28,176 nt of DNA from a virus. The notes below the pieces were generated by a model. That model saw only the letters and a program-made list of their open reading frames with translations. It was not told the DNA's origin and did not search any database. Positions 1 to 6,554 of this stretch are shown here, in pieces (position 1 is the stretch's first letter; each line of letters begins with the position of its first letter). The DNA is taken from the IMG/VR virus record IMGVR_UViG_3300050028_000010, positions 1 through 28,176 of that record; one strand, given 5' to 3'. A program made the position numbers and the translations under genes.

Positions 1-375
1 CTCGTCAATGCCAACCTCATCGGTGCCAACCTCGACGGTGCCAGACTCGACGGTGCCAACCTCATCGGTGCCAACCTCGACGGTGCCAGACTCGACGGTG
101 CCAACCTCGACGGTGCCAACCTCAACGGGAAGAAAATAAAATCGATGCGGATTTTCTCCGGGCTTTATCGCTACACGGTCCACGCCGTTCTCTTTCAAGA
201 TGGCTCCCGGTGGGTGCGAATGGGCTGCCTGTGGAAGTCGCTTGAAGACTGGGAAATTATAGGCATCCGCAAGAGTAACGAATCAGAGTTTCCCGACGAT
301 GGCTCAGAAAGCTGCGAAGAGCGTGTGGCTGCGTTTGAGTTCGCCAAAGCTGCTGCGTTGAGAATGAAGAAGTAG
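1..375 (+). CDS. Pentapeptide-repeat protein, 5' end missing
   Basis: The reading frame is open from base 1 to the TAA at 373-375, so the gene starts outside the window; the ATG at 145 is internal. The first 42 visible residues are pentapeptide repeats of the A(N/R)L(D/I)G type ([15 protein letters not shown] and so on, eight units), which fold as a right-handed quadrilateral beta-helix. A non-repeat C-terminal domain of about 80 residues follows, with GLYRYTVHA, a WVRMGC motif and a charged tail. Known pentapeptide proteins include DNA-mimicking gyrase binders (Qnr, MfpA), but many have no known role, and nothing here fixes the target. The gene heads the visible plus-strand accessory operon; the next gene follows after 34 bases. 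Family confidence is high; function is unknown. Confidence 0.85.
   Translation, partial: LVNANLIGANLDGARLDGANLIGANLDGARLDGANLDGANLNGKKIKSMRIFSGLYRYTVHAVLFQDGSRWVRMGCLWKSLEDWEIIGIRKSNESEFPDDGSESCEERVAAFEFAKAAALRMKK
11..100 (+). repeat. Two exact 45-bp tandem repeats in the pentapeptide gene
   Basis: Bases 11-55 and 56-100 are identical. Each is three 15-bp pentapeptide codon units ([15 protein letters not shown] type). A third copy starts at 101 and diverges after 8 bases. Exact identity at synonymous sites points to recent slippage or unequal recombination in the beta-helix. Confidence 0.9.
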
Positions 376-409
376 CTCCCGCTAGGCGGGGAGCAGAAGG
401 AGGACGACG

Positions 410-793
410 GTGGCGAACGATTATTTAATCATCGAAAATGAATTGCAGAAACGTGCTGCGCAATCTGAAAGTGTGCGCGGAACGGATTGTCCCTTCCGTG
501 TTGAGTTTAGATATAAAGCGGGAACAAAGCATTGGCAGTACTTCACGAACCTTGAAGATGCGCAGCGCGCGGACGATTCGTCATGTTCATATGGACCGAC
601 AGGAAGAGCGGTTATTGAACGGCCAACTTCTATGGTAATTCAGATACGCGGCCCCAAAGGAGGATGGTCAAAGGTTAGAATTTGCAGTCTCTGTGGAAGA
701 CGACCTAGCGATCCATCATGTCCTGTTTTAGTTGATGAGTGCAACGAGGACGCCTGCAAAACTTGTTATTTAGAACTTAGGCACCGCCCCTGA
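410..793 (+). CDS. Hypothetical protein with two CxxC pairs
   Basis: The 127-residue protein begins at a GTG with a strong ribosome site (AAGGAGG at 397-403, 6 bases before the start). The N-terminal half is mixed alpha/beta with no motif I recognise. The C-terminal part holds CSLC (residues 92-95) and CKTC (116-119), with further Cys at 104 and 111. This spacing is typical of a small zinc-ribbon or treble-clef structural zinc site. There is no signal peptide or TM segment. It lies between the pentapeptide gene and the 'EHDDEH' gene in the same operon. Zinc binding is inferred from Cys spacing only; no enzymatic function can be assigned. Confidence 0.75.
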   Translation: MANDYLIIENELQKRAAQSESVRGTDCPFRVEFRYKAGTKHWQYFTNLEDAQRADDSSCSYGPTGRAVIERPTSMVIQIRGPKGGWSKVRICSLCGRRPSDPSCPVLVDECNEDACKTCYLELRHRP

Positions 794-813
794 TCGGGAG
801 AAGGAGAAACGAG

Positions 814-1686
814 ATGCTGAGTGAACAAGAAGTAGACAGGGCCGCAATAGCGGCCTACAGTCGTTACCGTGAATTGAGCCCTAATCGGCGCATTGAAACT
901 GTCGAATGGGTGTATCTCAATGAGCATGACAGAAATGATTGGCGAGACTCCGCTCAGGCGGCAGTCGAGGCTGTTCTGACCCAGCGCACGGATGGGGCGA
1001 CGGACGGCGCAGCGTTAATCGCGGCGGAACGCAAGCGCCAGATTGAATCCGAGAAATGGACCGCTGAGCATGACGACGAACACGATGCTGGTCAGATGGT
1101 AGAGGCAGCAGTCACCTACGCCCTCGAAGCTACCTATGATGGTCCTGCATTAAAAGGGACGTGGTTCAAGAAATACTGGCCGTGGGATGATGAATGGTTC
1201 AAGCCGAAGAACCCTCCGCAGGATTTGATCAGGGCCGGGGCATTGATTGCGGCAGAGATTGACCGGCTACAACGCGCCACCCAGCGCACGGAACCCGCAC
1301 CCGCGCAGGAGCAGCTTGGAAGAGATCGCACAGACGAATGGGAGAGCCGCATGGACGCACAGAAGCAAGCCGCGCAGGCCGGCGCGCAGAGCGCAGGCAA
1401 CAATTCATCCGGAGCCGAGCAGATCAACGTGCCCCAGTGCACCGCGCCCGTCCAGCAGAGCGTAGGGACGGATGAATTGCAGCGTATTCAGATGACCGCC
1501 GCCCTCGCAGCAGCGCGTCCTGTCATAGAAGCAGAGCGTGACAAGCAGTGGTCAGCGGCGCTACAGGATGAAGTGGAGCAATGGCCGGGATATGAGTCCT
1601 GGTACAAGTGTTTCACGAAAGACGTCCTCGCCCGCCTGAATGCGCACAAGGAAGAGCGGGTCACGGTGGAGAAGGAGATGCGATGA
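814..1686 (+). CDS. Phage protein with EHDDEH motif, unknown function
   Basis: The 290-residue soluble protein starts at ATG 814 after an AAGGAG site. Residues about 68-155 carry a pattern I recognise from many phage and prophage hypothetical proteins: AAERKRQIESEKWTAEHDDE, a YWPWDDEWFKPK segment, then DLIRAGALIAAEIDRL. The acidic/His cluster could bind metal, but this is unproven. Residues about 165-215 form a low-complexity Ala/Gln/Ser linker, followed by an alpha-helical C-terminal region rich in Ala and charged residues. The stop codon overlaps the start of the next gene (ATGA at 1683-1686), so the two are probably translationally coupled. The role is unknown; it is an accessory gene of the early type. 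Confidence 0.8.
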   Translation: MLSEQEVDRAAIAAYSRYRELSPNRRIETVEWVYLNEHDRNDWRDSAQAAVEAVLTQRTDGATDGAALIAAERKRQIESEKWTAEHDDEHDAGQMVEAAVTYALEATYDGPALKGTWFKKYWPWDDEWFKPKNPPQDLIRAGALIAAEIDRLQRATQRTEPAPAQEQLGRDRTDEWESRMDAQKQAAQAGAQSAGNNSSGAEQINVPQCTAPVQQSVGTDELQRIQMTAALAAARPVIEAERDKQWSAALQDEVEQWPGYESWYKCFTKDVLARLNAHKEERVTVEKEMR

Positions 1687-1693
1687 CAGACGA
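1673..1693 (+). repeat. Gene-junction repeat, copy A
   Basis: This 21-bp segment matches 2011-2031 at 20 of 21 positions. It contains the Shine-Dalgarno core AGGAG, the last codons and stop of one gene and the start and first codons (MTDE) of the next. The only mismatch is the first base of the start codon (A here, G in copy B). Confidence 0.8.
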
Positions 1694-2024
1694 GATGTAT
1701 GTGCGGAGTGTGTGGAAAAGGGTTGAAGTGAGTACATTTACGGGATTCAGCATCGCTCTTCGCCCCGGAAATTGGCCGGTAGACCTCCAAGGTTTTGAGA
1801 AAGAATTGGTGGCTTGGAAATATGCCGCCGAGTTCACCCGCCAGCGCCTCGAGCAGATTCGGCAGGTGGAGGAAGAGATTCGCATCTGTGAGGGGTGCCT
1901 GAGATTTTGGCAGGAGCCTTTGGGGACTGAATACGGCGGCGTTATCCCCATGAGACGCATTCTTGCTAGGGAAAAAGCCGCCCTCGCCGAACTGAAGCGC
2001 GGCATGAAGGAGGAGATGCGGTGA
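1683..2024 (+). CDS. Small charged helical protein, unknown function
   Basis: I choose ATG 1683 because it overlaps the previous stop as ATGA and sits 5 bases after AAGGAG; an upstream ATG in frame at 1608 lies deep inside the previous gene. The 113-residue product starts MTDEMYVRSVW. It has a helical, charged second half (about residues 40-72 and 92-113) and an isolated CEGC motif near residues 69-72. No TM segment or family match is recognised. Its end, stop and downstream start nearly duplicate its own beginning (see the 21-bp junction repeats). Probably an accessory phage gene. Confidence 0.75.
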   Translation: MTDEMYVRSVWKRVEVSTFTGFSIALRPGNWPVDLQGFEKELVAWKYAAEFTRQRLEQIRQVEEEIRICEGCLRFWQEPLGTEYGGVIPMRRILAREKAALAELKRGMKEEMR

Positions 2025-2031
2025 CAGACGA
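2011..2031 (+). repeat. Gene-junction repeat, copy B
   Basis: Second copy of the junction at 1673-1693. Here the downstream start codon is GTG (2021) instead of ATG. Upstream genes both end in EMR and downstream genes both begin MTDE. Confidence 0.8.
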
Positions 2032-2506
2032 AGAGAAAAGAGACGTGGCGAGAGACGAATTTGATAATTGCTGCTGCAATTATGCCATAGACCTGCACGA
2101 AAAGCTTGACGCCCTCACCAAGGATCTCGACGTGGCGACACGCGAGTCCGACGAAGTCATAAAGATTCTGGGAGCGCTGGCACCCGGCGGGAGCATCGTG
2201 AACATGGCAATAGCCGCGCACACGGCTATAGGTTCGCTGAAAGAACAGCGGGACGCGGCGAAGGCGGAAGCTGACCGACTGGAGAAGCTAGTAGCTTCAG
2301 CGGACTTTTCCGGGGGCAGCATGATCTGGACCAGCGATCACGAAAAGATTCTCGAACGCGAACTCACCCAACTGCGGGCCGCGCTGGACAAGGCGACGGG
2401 GCCGGTGAGCGATTGGTGGTTCAAGAAAGCGCGTCCGATTATCAATGCAATCGGCGAGATTTCGGTGCAGGAGGCTATGGATGGTATCGAACGCGGTCTT
2501 AAGTAG
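2021..2506 (+). CDS. Coiled-coil phage protein, unknown function
   Basis: The 161-residue protein uses GTG 2021, overlapping the previous stop (GTGA) and preceded by AAGGAGG. A CCC triplet occurs near residues 17-19. Two heptad-rich segments (about 24-45 and 72-92) suggest coiled coils, and another helix follows around 107-124. No catalytic motif is visible. It shares the MTDE start with the preceding protein, but the bodies are not obviously similar. It overlaps the next gene by 26 bases. General form resembles phage accessory proteins with central coiled coils; the function is unknown. Confidence 0.75.
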   Translation: MTDEEKRDVARDEFDNCCCNYAIDLHEKLDALTKDLDVATRESDEVIKILGALAPGGSIVNMAIAAHTAIGSLKEQRDAAKAEADRLEKLVASADFSGGSMIWTSDHEKILERELTQLRAALDKATGPVSDWWFKKARPIINAIGEISVQEAMDGIERGLK

Positions 2507-2804
2507 AATCCTGTTGCTTTTCGCTGGCCACGCGCTCTGCGATTATCCGCTCCAAGGGAATTTTCTGGCCAAGGGGAAGAACCACCGTAACCCGCTTCCC
2601 CGCGTTCCTTGGTATCAGTGTATGTTTGCCCATGCCATGATCCATGCTGGAATGGTTTATCTCATCACGCAGTCTGTAACCTTCGCCTCGCTTGAGTTCG
2701 TCGTTCACTTCTGGACAGACTTTGCCAAGTGCGACGGGAAACTGACATTCAACCAAGATCAGTCGATCCATTACGCATTCAAGGTGCTATGGGGTGTATT
2801 GTGA
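2481..2804 (+). CDS. DUF3307-like small membrane protein
   Basis: The start is ATG 2481, with AGGAGG at 2469-2474 six bases upstream, inside the end of the previous gene. The 107-residue protein has a hydrophobic N-terminal helix followed by AGHALCDYPLQGNFLAKGKN. It then has an HAMIH motif (residues 51-55), a hydrophobic stretch, HFWTDFAKC and DQSIH (93-97). The D-x-P-L-Q, HxxxH and DQxxH pattern is that of the DUF3307 membrane family found in phages and bacteria. Conserved His/Asp residues near the membrane suggest a metal site, but no activity is established for the family to my knowledge. Two to three membrane segments are likely. Confidence 0.8.
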   Translation: MVSNAVLSRILLLFAGHALCDYPLQGNFLAKGKNHRNPLPRVPWYQCMFAHAMIHAGMVYLITQSVTFASLEFVVHFWTDFAKCDGKLTFNQDQSIHYAFKVLWGVL

Positions 2805-2826
2805 TCGCCGCCAGAAAGGAACACGA

Positions 2827-3066
2827 ATGGCTGACGCGATAAGTAGAGAGTTCCGATCCTCCCCCGATCATCCAGACGTCGTCTGCGGGGTATTTGTGCG
2901 CAAAAGTCCCAAGGCCGCGGCGGAATTAAAAGCCCTGCTTACAGGAGGCCTCTTGGCCGCGCTTGTCTATCAGAGGGAATTGGCTAAAGAATTGAATCTG
3001 CCTCTGCGAAAAGTTGAAATAGTCGCGTATTGGGCAAAGCCCAGCGCCACCAGGAGCAACGGATGA
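2827..3066 (+). CDS. Hypothetical 79-residue protein
   Basis: ATG 2827 is preferred over ATG 2794 because it has an AAAGGA site at about 2815-2820 and avoids overlap with the preceding gene. The product has a short polar N-terminus, a Val-rich strand (DVVCGVFVRKS) and a long helix of about residues 33-60 (AAAELKALLTGGLLAALVYQ). A Lys/Glu/Leu segment, KELNLPLRKVEIVAYW, follows. The helix is not long or hydrophobic enough to be a confident TM segment. The stop overlaps the start of the VRR-NUC gene (ATGA), which suggests coupled expression and possibly a shared task. No family recognised. Confidence 0.7.
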   Translation: MADAISREFRSSPDHPDVVCGVFVRKSPKAAAELKALLTGGLLAALVYQRELAKELNLPLRKVEIVAYWAKPSATRSNG

Positions 3067-3380
3067 GCGAGACGAGTGAATTGACAGGGCCGCTGCGCAA
3101 GATGTACGAGGAAGCCGGCGCCCTCGCGTTCAGGATGCCCGTGGGAAAGCTCCAGAAGGGCAAGCACTGGATTCACCTATGCCCGGAGGGAACTGCGGAC
3201 CTGCTCGTGTTTCCGCGCGGCGGAGGGGTATTGTGGGTGGAGACGAAGACGCCCAAGGGAACTACGCAGAAGGAACGTGCGATTGCACAGGACGAGTTCA
3301 GGCAGCGCGTTGAGTTGTTCGGCCACAAATACCGGCGCGTGACCACTCTAGACGAGGGAATGGACGCGCTGAAACTGTAG
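3063..3380 (+). CDS. VRR-NUC domain nuclease
   Basis: The 105-residue protein is a stand-alone VRR-NUC (PD-(D/E)xK superfamily) nuclease. Visible core: GTADLLVF with Asp46, then VLWVETK giving the E-x-K pair Glu60 and Lys62, and Gln76 in the following helix (ERAIAQDEFRQRVE). These are the usual metal-binding and catalytic positions. Stand-alone VRR-NUC proteins of about 100 residues are common in phages; biochemically studied ones cut branched DNA such as Holliday junctions, so a role in DNA recombination or packaging clean-up is plausible. The start at 3063 overlaps the previous stop (ATGA) with AGGAG nearby. The specific substrate is inferred. Confidence 0.88.
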   Translation: MSETSELTGPLRKMYEEAGALAFRMPVGKLQKGKHWIHLCPEGTADLLVFPRGGGVLWVETKTPKGTTQKERAIAQDEFRQRVELFGHKYRRVTTLDEGMDALKL

Positions 3381-3474
3381 CAAGCCGCCGCGCACTGACG
3401 CGCATGTGTGCTGAGCAAATATGCACATCCATCCCCGCATCCCTTGCGCTTATACTAGAAACGAGGTATACCCC

Positions 3475-3681
3475 ATGCTCGGACTGCTCATCACCGTTCT
3501 CGTAATGTGCATCATCTTCGGGTTGATCTGGTGGATTTTCACGCAGATCCCGCTCCCGGCGCCATTCGCACAGATTGCCCGCGTTGTGATTGTGGTCATC
3601 TTCTGTATTTGGCTTATCTATCTTCTGCTGCCACTCGCGGGCGCAGGCGGATTCGGTCTCGGACATCCCTACATTCGCTAA
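3475..3681 (+). CDS. Two-helix small membrane protein
   Basis: The 68-residue protein starts at ATG 3475 with GAGGT at 3463-3467. It consists of two hydrophobic helices (about 3-22 and 34-55) joined by a Pro-rich turn (QIPLPAPFAQ). Its C-terminal tail is Gly-rich (GGFGLGHPYIR). Similar small proteins occur in proteobacterial genomes and phages as uncharacterised membrane proteins; the shape also fits a holin-like protein, though its strand and distance from the endolysin operon argue against a simple lysis pair. It is the last plus-strand gene before the terminator at 3695. The 94 bases upstream (3381-3474) hold no other gene; a TATACT box at 3451-3456 has no convincing -35. Confidence 0.78.
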   Translation: MLGLLITVLVMCIIFGLIWWIFTQIPLPAPFAQIARVVIVVIFCIWLIYLLLPLAGAGGFGLGHPYIR

Positions 3682-3694
3682 ACAGACACGTAAA

Positions 3695-3719
3695 AAGGCC
3701 CCCGCTGACTGGGGGCCTT
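3695..3719. terminator. Bidirectional intrinsic terminator between converging operons
   Basis: A 9-bp perfect stem (AAGGCCCCC paired with GGGGGCCTT) with a 7-base loop. It is preceded by five A and followed by TTCTCTTT. It lies between the plus-strand stop at 3681 and the minus-strand stop at 3755, so it can end transcripts from both sides. Confidence 0.9.
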
Positions 3720-3754
3720 CTCTTTGCTCTGGCAGTTCCGCCGCGCCCCTTTCT

Positions 3755-4264
3755 TTATGTAAAATTTGGAATCTTAGCCGCTCTCGCAAGCCAGCCGGGC
3801 AGCGATGGGCCTCCGACCTCTCTATACCGATCTTCTCTGAGTTCGATAAACCGTCCAACCTGATAATCGAGATTGGCGGCGTTCGCAGAAGCTACCGTGT
3901 CAGGCCCCCAGGCCCCGTCTACGGTCGCGCCACTGGCCCCTTGCAGGAAACGTACCGCCCAGCCTGCGCCTTGGTTCACAGAGGCGTCTAGCGTCATGGC
4001 GGCGATACGGTTGGATATGAGCGATCCTAACCAATGGCCCCAGAAGTTCTTTTGATAGAAGGCTGCGACGGCTGGCCCGCGCTGAGGCTGAGGGATGGCT
4101 GCAATCACGGCGAAGTCTGCCGCCCAAAAGTGCGAATTGATACCGGAGATTGCCTTGGCACTAGGATCTACGCCGTGCACGGGATCGGCGACAATCTCGT
4201 AGCGCGGCGGGTCAAAGTCCTCATTGGGCAAAACGAACGAAAAGCAGATGTCGAATGAACTCAC
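3755..4264 (-). CDS. Endolysin, GH108-type muramidase
   Basis: The 169-residue protein resembles the glycoside hydrolase family 108 lysozymes (ZliS type) with the short C-terminal peptidoglycan-binding segment that family carries. The catalytic Glu is expected near the N-terminus after F..F; here it is Glu15 in LPNED. Other landmarks are YQKNFW (70-75), LDASVNQGAGWAVRFLQ (92-108), the family's conserved N-G-A helix, and VDGAWGPDT (115-123). The usual EGGY after the Glu is altered to NEDFDPP, so activity should not be assumed. It has no signal peptide, so a holin is needed for release. The GTG start overlaps the upstream gene's stop (GTGA). It is the last gene of the late operon. Confidence 0.82.
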   Translation of the reverse strand: MSSFDICFSFVLPNEDFDPPRYEIVADPVHGVDPSAKAISGINSHFWAADFAVIAAIPQPQRGPAVAAFYQKNFWGHWLGSLISNRIAAMTLDASVNQGAGWAVRFLQGASGATVDGAWGPDTVASANAANLDYQVGRFIELREDRYREVGGPSLPGWLARAAKIPNFT

Positions 4265-4530
4265 TGCGGGATTCCCTCAATTTTCTTGGCGAACGCATTC
4301 ATCACGTCCTGCTCACAGTGGAATCCGGCCAGTTTGAGCGCCCAGCTGAATACGGGCACCGTGATCGTGACGGTCAGCACAGGAACGGCTAACAGCCATG
4401 AGAAGTTGATGCCATGGGAGGAATCGCTACCGTCCTCGCTGTCGATGGTCAGGCCGGCGTCGGAGTGCATGACCTGTTTGATGGCCTGCCAGCGCTCAGG
4501 CGTGATGCCTGTAAATGTTTGGGTGATCAT
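4261..4530 (-). CDS. Hypothetical protein upstream of the endolysin
   Basis: ATG at 4530 has GAGG six bases upstream; an earlier in-frame ATG at 4596 would run through the terminator hairpin and lacks a ribosome site. The 89-residue product has a helix containing ITPERWQAIKQVM (9-21). A GLTID-SEDGSDSSHG turn region follows, then a strongly hydrophobic stretch (about 42-70). That stretch could be one TM segment or, from its V-T-V-T-I-T-V pattern, a beta-hairpin. It is coupled to the endolysin by a GTGA overlap, which makes a lysis-related role possible, for example a spanin-like or holin accessory, but nothing in the sequence proves it. Confidence 0.65.
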   Translation of the reverse strand: MITQTFTGITPERWQAIKQVMHSDAGLTIDSEDGSDSSHGINFSWLLAVPVLTVTITVPVFSWALKLAGFHCEQDVMNAFAKKIEGIPQ

Positions 4531-4541
4531 GGGTGCCTCGC

Positions 4542-4581
4542 AAAAGGCGGCGGCCCGGCTGTTTGAGTGACCGAGCCGCCT
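4542..4581 (-). terminator. Probable intrinsic terminator or attenuator, minus strand
   Basis: Read on the minus strand, a 7-bp stem (AGGCGGC pairing with GCCGCCT) with additional inner CGG/CCG pairs and a run of four T (plus-strand AAAA at 4542-4545). It lies between the secreted-protein gene (stop 4607) and the start at 4530, so it may reduce read-through into the endolysin pair. The T-run is short. Confidence 0.5.
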
Positions 4582-4606
4582 GTTAGTCCCGCACACGCGG
4601 GGTGAA

Positions 4607-5176
4607 CTACTGCGCGCGATGCTTCAGCGCGTACACCCTGTTGAATGCCTTTTTCGCAGCGCTCGGTGTAGCGCTCGGAGTTCCAAAAAGCTGGTGCGAC
4701 AGTCCCGCGCTGATGGTGTAGAACTGATCCTGTCCAATGAGTCCTCCGCCAGCATATCCGCCCGTGAAGGAAGTTGCGGGCGTGAGAGCGATCTGAAAGT
4801 TGAGGCGCCCCTCGACTCCAGGTTTTGTGGTACCGCTTGGAAGAGTGGCCACACCGCCGGCGAAGTCAATGCTCAGGCTCACCGCGTTCGGATCGAAGTT
4901 TAGCTTCTGCATAAGCGCCGTCAGGTCAGGCTGGTAGTTCACCAGTCCCCCGTAAAGCTCGAACACGGTCGGCACGATGACTTCCCGCGTTCCGAAGCTG
5001 ACAATCTGGTTCTTCGATGCGCCGCCGTAGAAGACGGGGAATTGCTGCGTCTGTTCCGTGCCCATGCTCCAGCCGTGCTGGTAGTAGACTGCGGAGGCTG
5101 TGCCGCCAGCTTGGACCTGCGCCACGGCGGGAATGCTCATGGCAAGGATGGTGCAAATCAGGATGATGCGTTTCAT
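4607..5176 (-). CDS. Secreted protein of the lysis block, possibly outer-membrane
   Basis: The 189-residue protein opens with a textbook Sec signal peptide, MKRIILICTILAMSIPAVA|Q (cleavage expected after residue 19). The mature part is rich in Gly, Thr and aromatic residues with alternating patterns (for example VEGRLNFQIAL and FYTISAGLSHQLFG) that resemble amphipathic beta strands of a small outer-membrane barrel. A helical, basic tail of about 20 residues follows, which is unlike a classic barrel C-terminus. The start overlaps the preceding short gene (ATGA at 5173-5176). It may alter the host surface, for instance by superinfection exclusion, or take part in outer-membrane disruption. I do not recognise the family. 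Confidence 0.72.
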   Translation of the reverse strand: MKRIILICTILAMSIPAVAQVQAGGTASAVYYQHGWSMGTEQTQQFPVFYGGASKNQIVSFGTREVIVPTVFELYGGLVNYQPDLTALMQKLNFDPNAVSLSIDFAGGVATLPSGTTKPGVEGRLNFQIALTPATSFTGGYAGGGLIGQDQFYTISAGLSHQLFGTPSATPSAAKKAFNRVYALKHRAQ

Positions 5177-5358
5177 GGCTGCTCCTTAGGTGGTTCGTAA
5201 ATTGCCATTTCTCCGTTTTCCAGTGAGCGGAAAAGGCATTGCGCTTCGCCTTCTGGTTGCGCTTGGAGAAGAAATAACAAGTAATCGCGCAAATGCGGGC
5301 TCATTTTTAGAACATATTCGACTGATGGCTCAGGGATACTAATGCCTTCTTCATTCAT
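5173..5358 (-). CDS. Hypothetical 61-residue protein
   Basis: Start ATG 5358 has GAGGAAAAACC just upstream, and the stop overlaps the next start (TGA/ATG at 5173-5176). The acidic protein has one predicted helix (about 14-33, YVLKMSPHLRDYLLFLLQAQ) and a short beta-like C-terminus. No signal peptide or TM segment. The overlap and ribosome site support a real gene; nothing indicates the function. Confidence 0.6.
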   Translation of the reverse strand: MNEEGISIPEPSVEYVLKMSPHLRDYLLFLLQAQPEGEAQCLFRSLENGEMAIYEPPKEQP

Positions 5359-5367
5359 GGTTTTTCC

Positions 5368-6198
5368 TCAAAGTGCTTTCTGTGCTGCCAGCAGCCCGTT
5401 CAAGTCTACTCCTGAAGGCGTTTGGCCGGTTTCAGATTCAACCCACGCGGGTGTCGTTACCACGTAATCCTCGTCCGCGAGCTTTAGCGAAAACTCCCAT
5501 GTGCCCTTGATCCATAGGCCCCACGAGCCAATGTGCCAGCCTACTCCACCTTGGCCGGCGCGGTTGACGCCGTGACCACCCACGATAGGAGAGTCCGGAA
5601 CATAGGTCCAGTTAGACGTGTCGTTCTCGGCCGATTTGGGGCACTGAATCCCCATCAGCGTTCCGCCAAACAGATCGCAGGCGTACCGCTGTTGCGCGAT
5701 AGAGCTTAGATCGAGCGATGCCCAGCCAAGAATCCGATGAATGACTTCCTTGCCGTTCTTGTCGAGCAGCGGAATACCGAATTCCTTCCAGTGTTTCAGC
5801 GCGTCGGTCCAGCAAGTCCCTTGGTCTGTGCTTGGGTCTTTGGGGTCGTATCCGGTGATGGCCGAATAGACCTCGATGGTCAGTTGCCGGGTTGGGGTCA
5901 GCGGGTTGGACGTATTCGCCGTCTCCTCCTGAGCGTAGTGCATCATGGCGGCGATAACGCAGTCCCCAAGTTCATCGTTGGCAAGGATGTCCAGCTTATC
6001 AGCCGGGACCGCATACTCCCAGCCGCGGGGCTTAACGGCCGGCCAGGTTATCGCCTTATCGAGAAAATCTCCGAAGGCGGGAGTAGTCAGCAGCTTCTTG
6101 GGTGGGAGTTTTCCGAGACAGAATCCCATGGTGTCCTTTCCTGTTTCTGGCAGGGGCAGTCCTGAGAACCGCGCCCACCAGTTGGTTAGCCAGTTCAT
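5368..6198 (-). CDS. Papain-like cysteine-peptidase-fold protein
   Basis: The 276-residue protein has the landmarks of the papain-like fold: NDELGDCVIAA with candidate nucleophile Cys80; YSAITGYDP-x-DPSTDQG (111-127); GGHGVNRAG with candidate His209; and an IGSWG segment (223-227) corresponding to papain's N-S-W-G. At the papain Asn position there is Gly224, and Asn74 stands where the oxyanion Gln is expected. Either the protein uses a Cys-His dyad or it is inactive. Similar proteins occur as uncharacterised genes in phages and actinobacteria. There is no signal peptide, although two Trp-rich helices begin the protein (MNWLTNWWARF). ATG 6198 overlaps the stop of the holin-like gene. It could cleave peptidoglycan cross-links, process virion proteins or act on host factors. 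Confidence 0.75.
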   Translation of the reverse strand: MNWLTNWWARFSGLPLPETGKDTMGFCLGKLPPKKLLTTPAFGDFLDKAITWPAVKPRGWEYAVPADKLDILANDELGDCVIAAMMHYAQEETANTSNPLTPTRQLTIEVYSAITGYDPKDPSTDQGTCWTDALKHWKEFGIPLLDKNGKEVIHRILGWASLDLSSIAQQRYACDLFGGTLMGIQCPKSAENDTSNWTYVPDSPIVGGHGVNRAGQGGVGWHIGSWGLWIKGTWEFSLKLADEDYVVTTPAWVESETGQTPSGVDLNGLLAAQKAL

Positions 6199-6527
6199 TG
6201 CTTGCTGGTGTCCGCCGCGTTCACTTCCACTTGCGTTTGCGGGTTGTCAGAGGCTTGGATGGCCTGAGCCGTTGCCACGATCCCCGCGGGCGAAAGAGAG
6301 TGCGAGATCTTAGCCCAGATCGCCGCTGCGATGAGGATGTTACTGCACACCATTCCGATCTTCGTGACAATGATGGGATAGCCAAAGAACAGCGTGGCTA
6401 TCTGGTCCCGCAAAGCCGAAGAGGAATCGTAAAGGACGGCAAAACCTAGCAGCCCGACCCAGACGGTATGCGTAGTTAGATTTTTACTTTTGAACCATGA
6501 ACCTATCTTTGCGAAAAATTCGTTCAT
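6195..6527 (-). CDS. Holin-like two-TM membrane protein
   Basis: The 110-residue protein has a basic N-terminal helix (FFAKIGSWFKSKNL), a TM segment at about 21-36 and a second at about 46-72. Its hydrophilic C-terminal tail is Gln/Ala/Asp-rich. Size, two TM segments and placement in the lysis block fit a class II holin, which would release the endolysin encoded downstream. The ribosome site AAAAGGAG lies about 6 bases before ATG 6527. Its stop overlaps the papain-like gene's start, so these two are co-translated. Holin identity is inferred from topology and context, not from family similarity. Confidence 0.65.
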   Translation of the reverse strand: MNEFFAKIGSWFKSKNLTTHTVWVGLLGFAVLYDSSSALRDQIATLFFGYPIIVTKIGMVCSNILIAAAIWAKISHSLSPAGIVATAQAIQASDNPQTQVEVNAADTSKQ

Positions 6528-6554
6528 TTTGGTTCTCCTTTTTCGGTGCCTGCT

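Noticed and set aside
1-144. Short regularly repeated DNA resembling a CRISPR or minisatellite
   Set aside because: The 15-bp periodicity is fully explained by in-frame pentapeptide codons; there are no unique spacers.
145-375. Separate 76-residue gene starting at ATG 145
   Set aside because: The frame is open upstream to base 1 and continues the pentapeptide repeats; no ribosome site precedes ATG 145.
1661-2221. 186-residue minus-strand frame
   Set aside because: It crosses two plus-strand genes that have ribosome sites and coupled junctions; its product looks like a shadow.
3440-3474. Promoter with TATACT -10 before the two-TM protein gene
   Set aside because: No acceptable -35 element at 16-18 bases upstream; the gene can be served by the upstream operon.
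3298-3858. 186-residue minus-strand frame over the terminator
   Set aside because: It would read through the strong terminator and the ends of two convergent genes; no motif seen.
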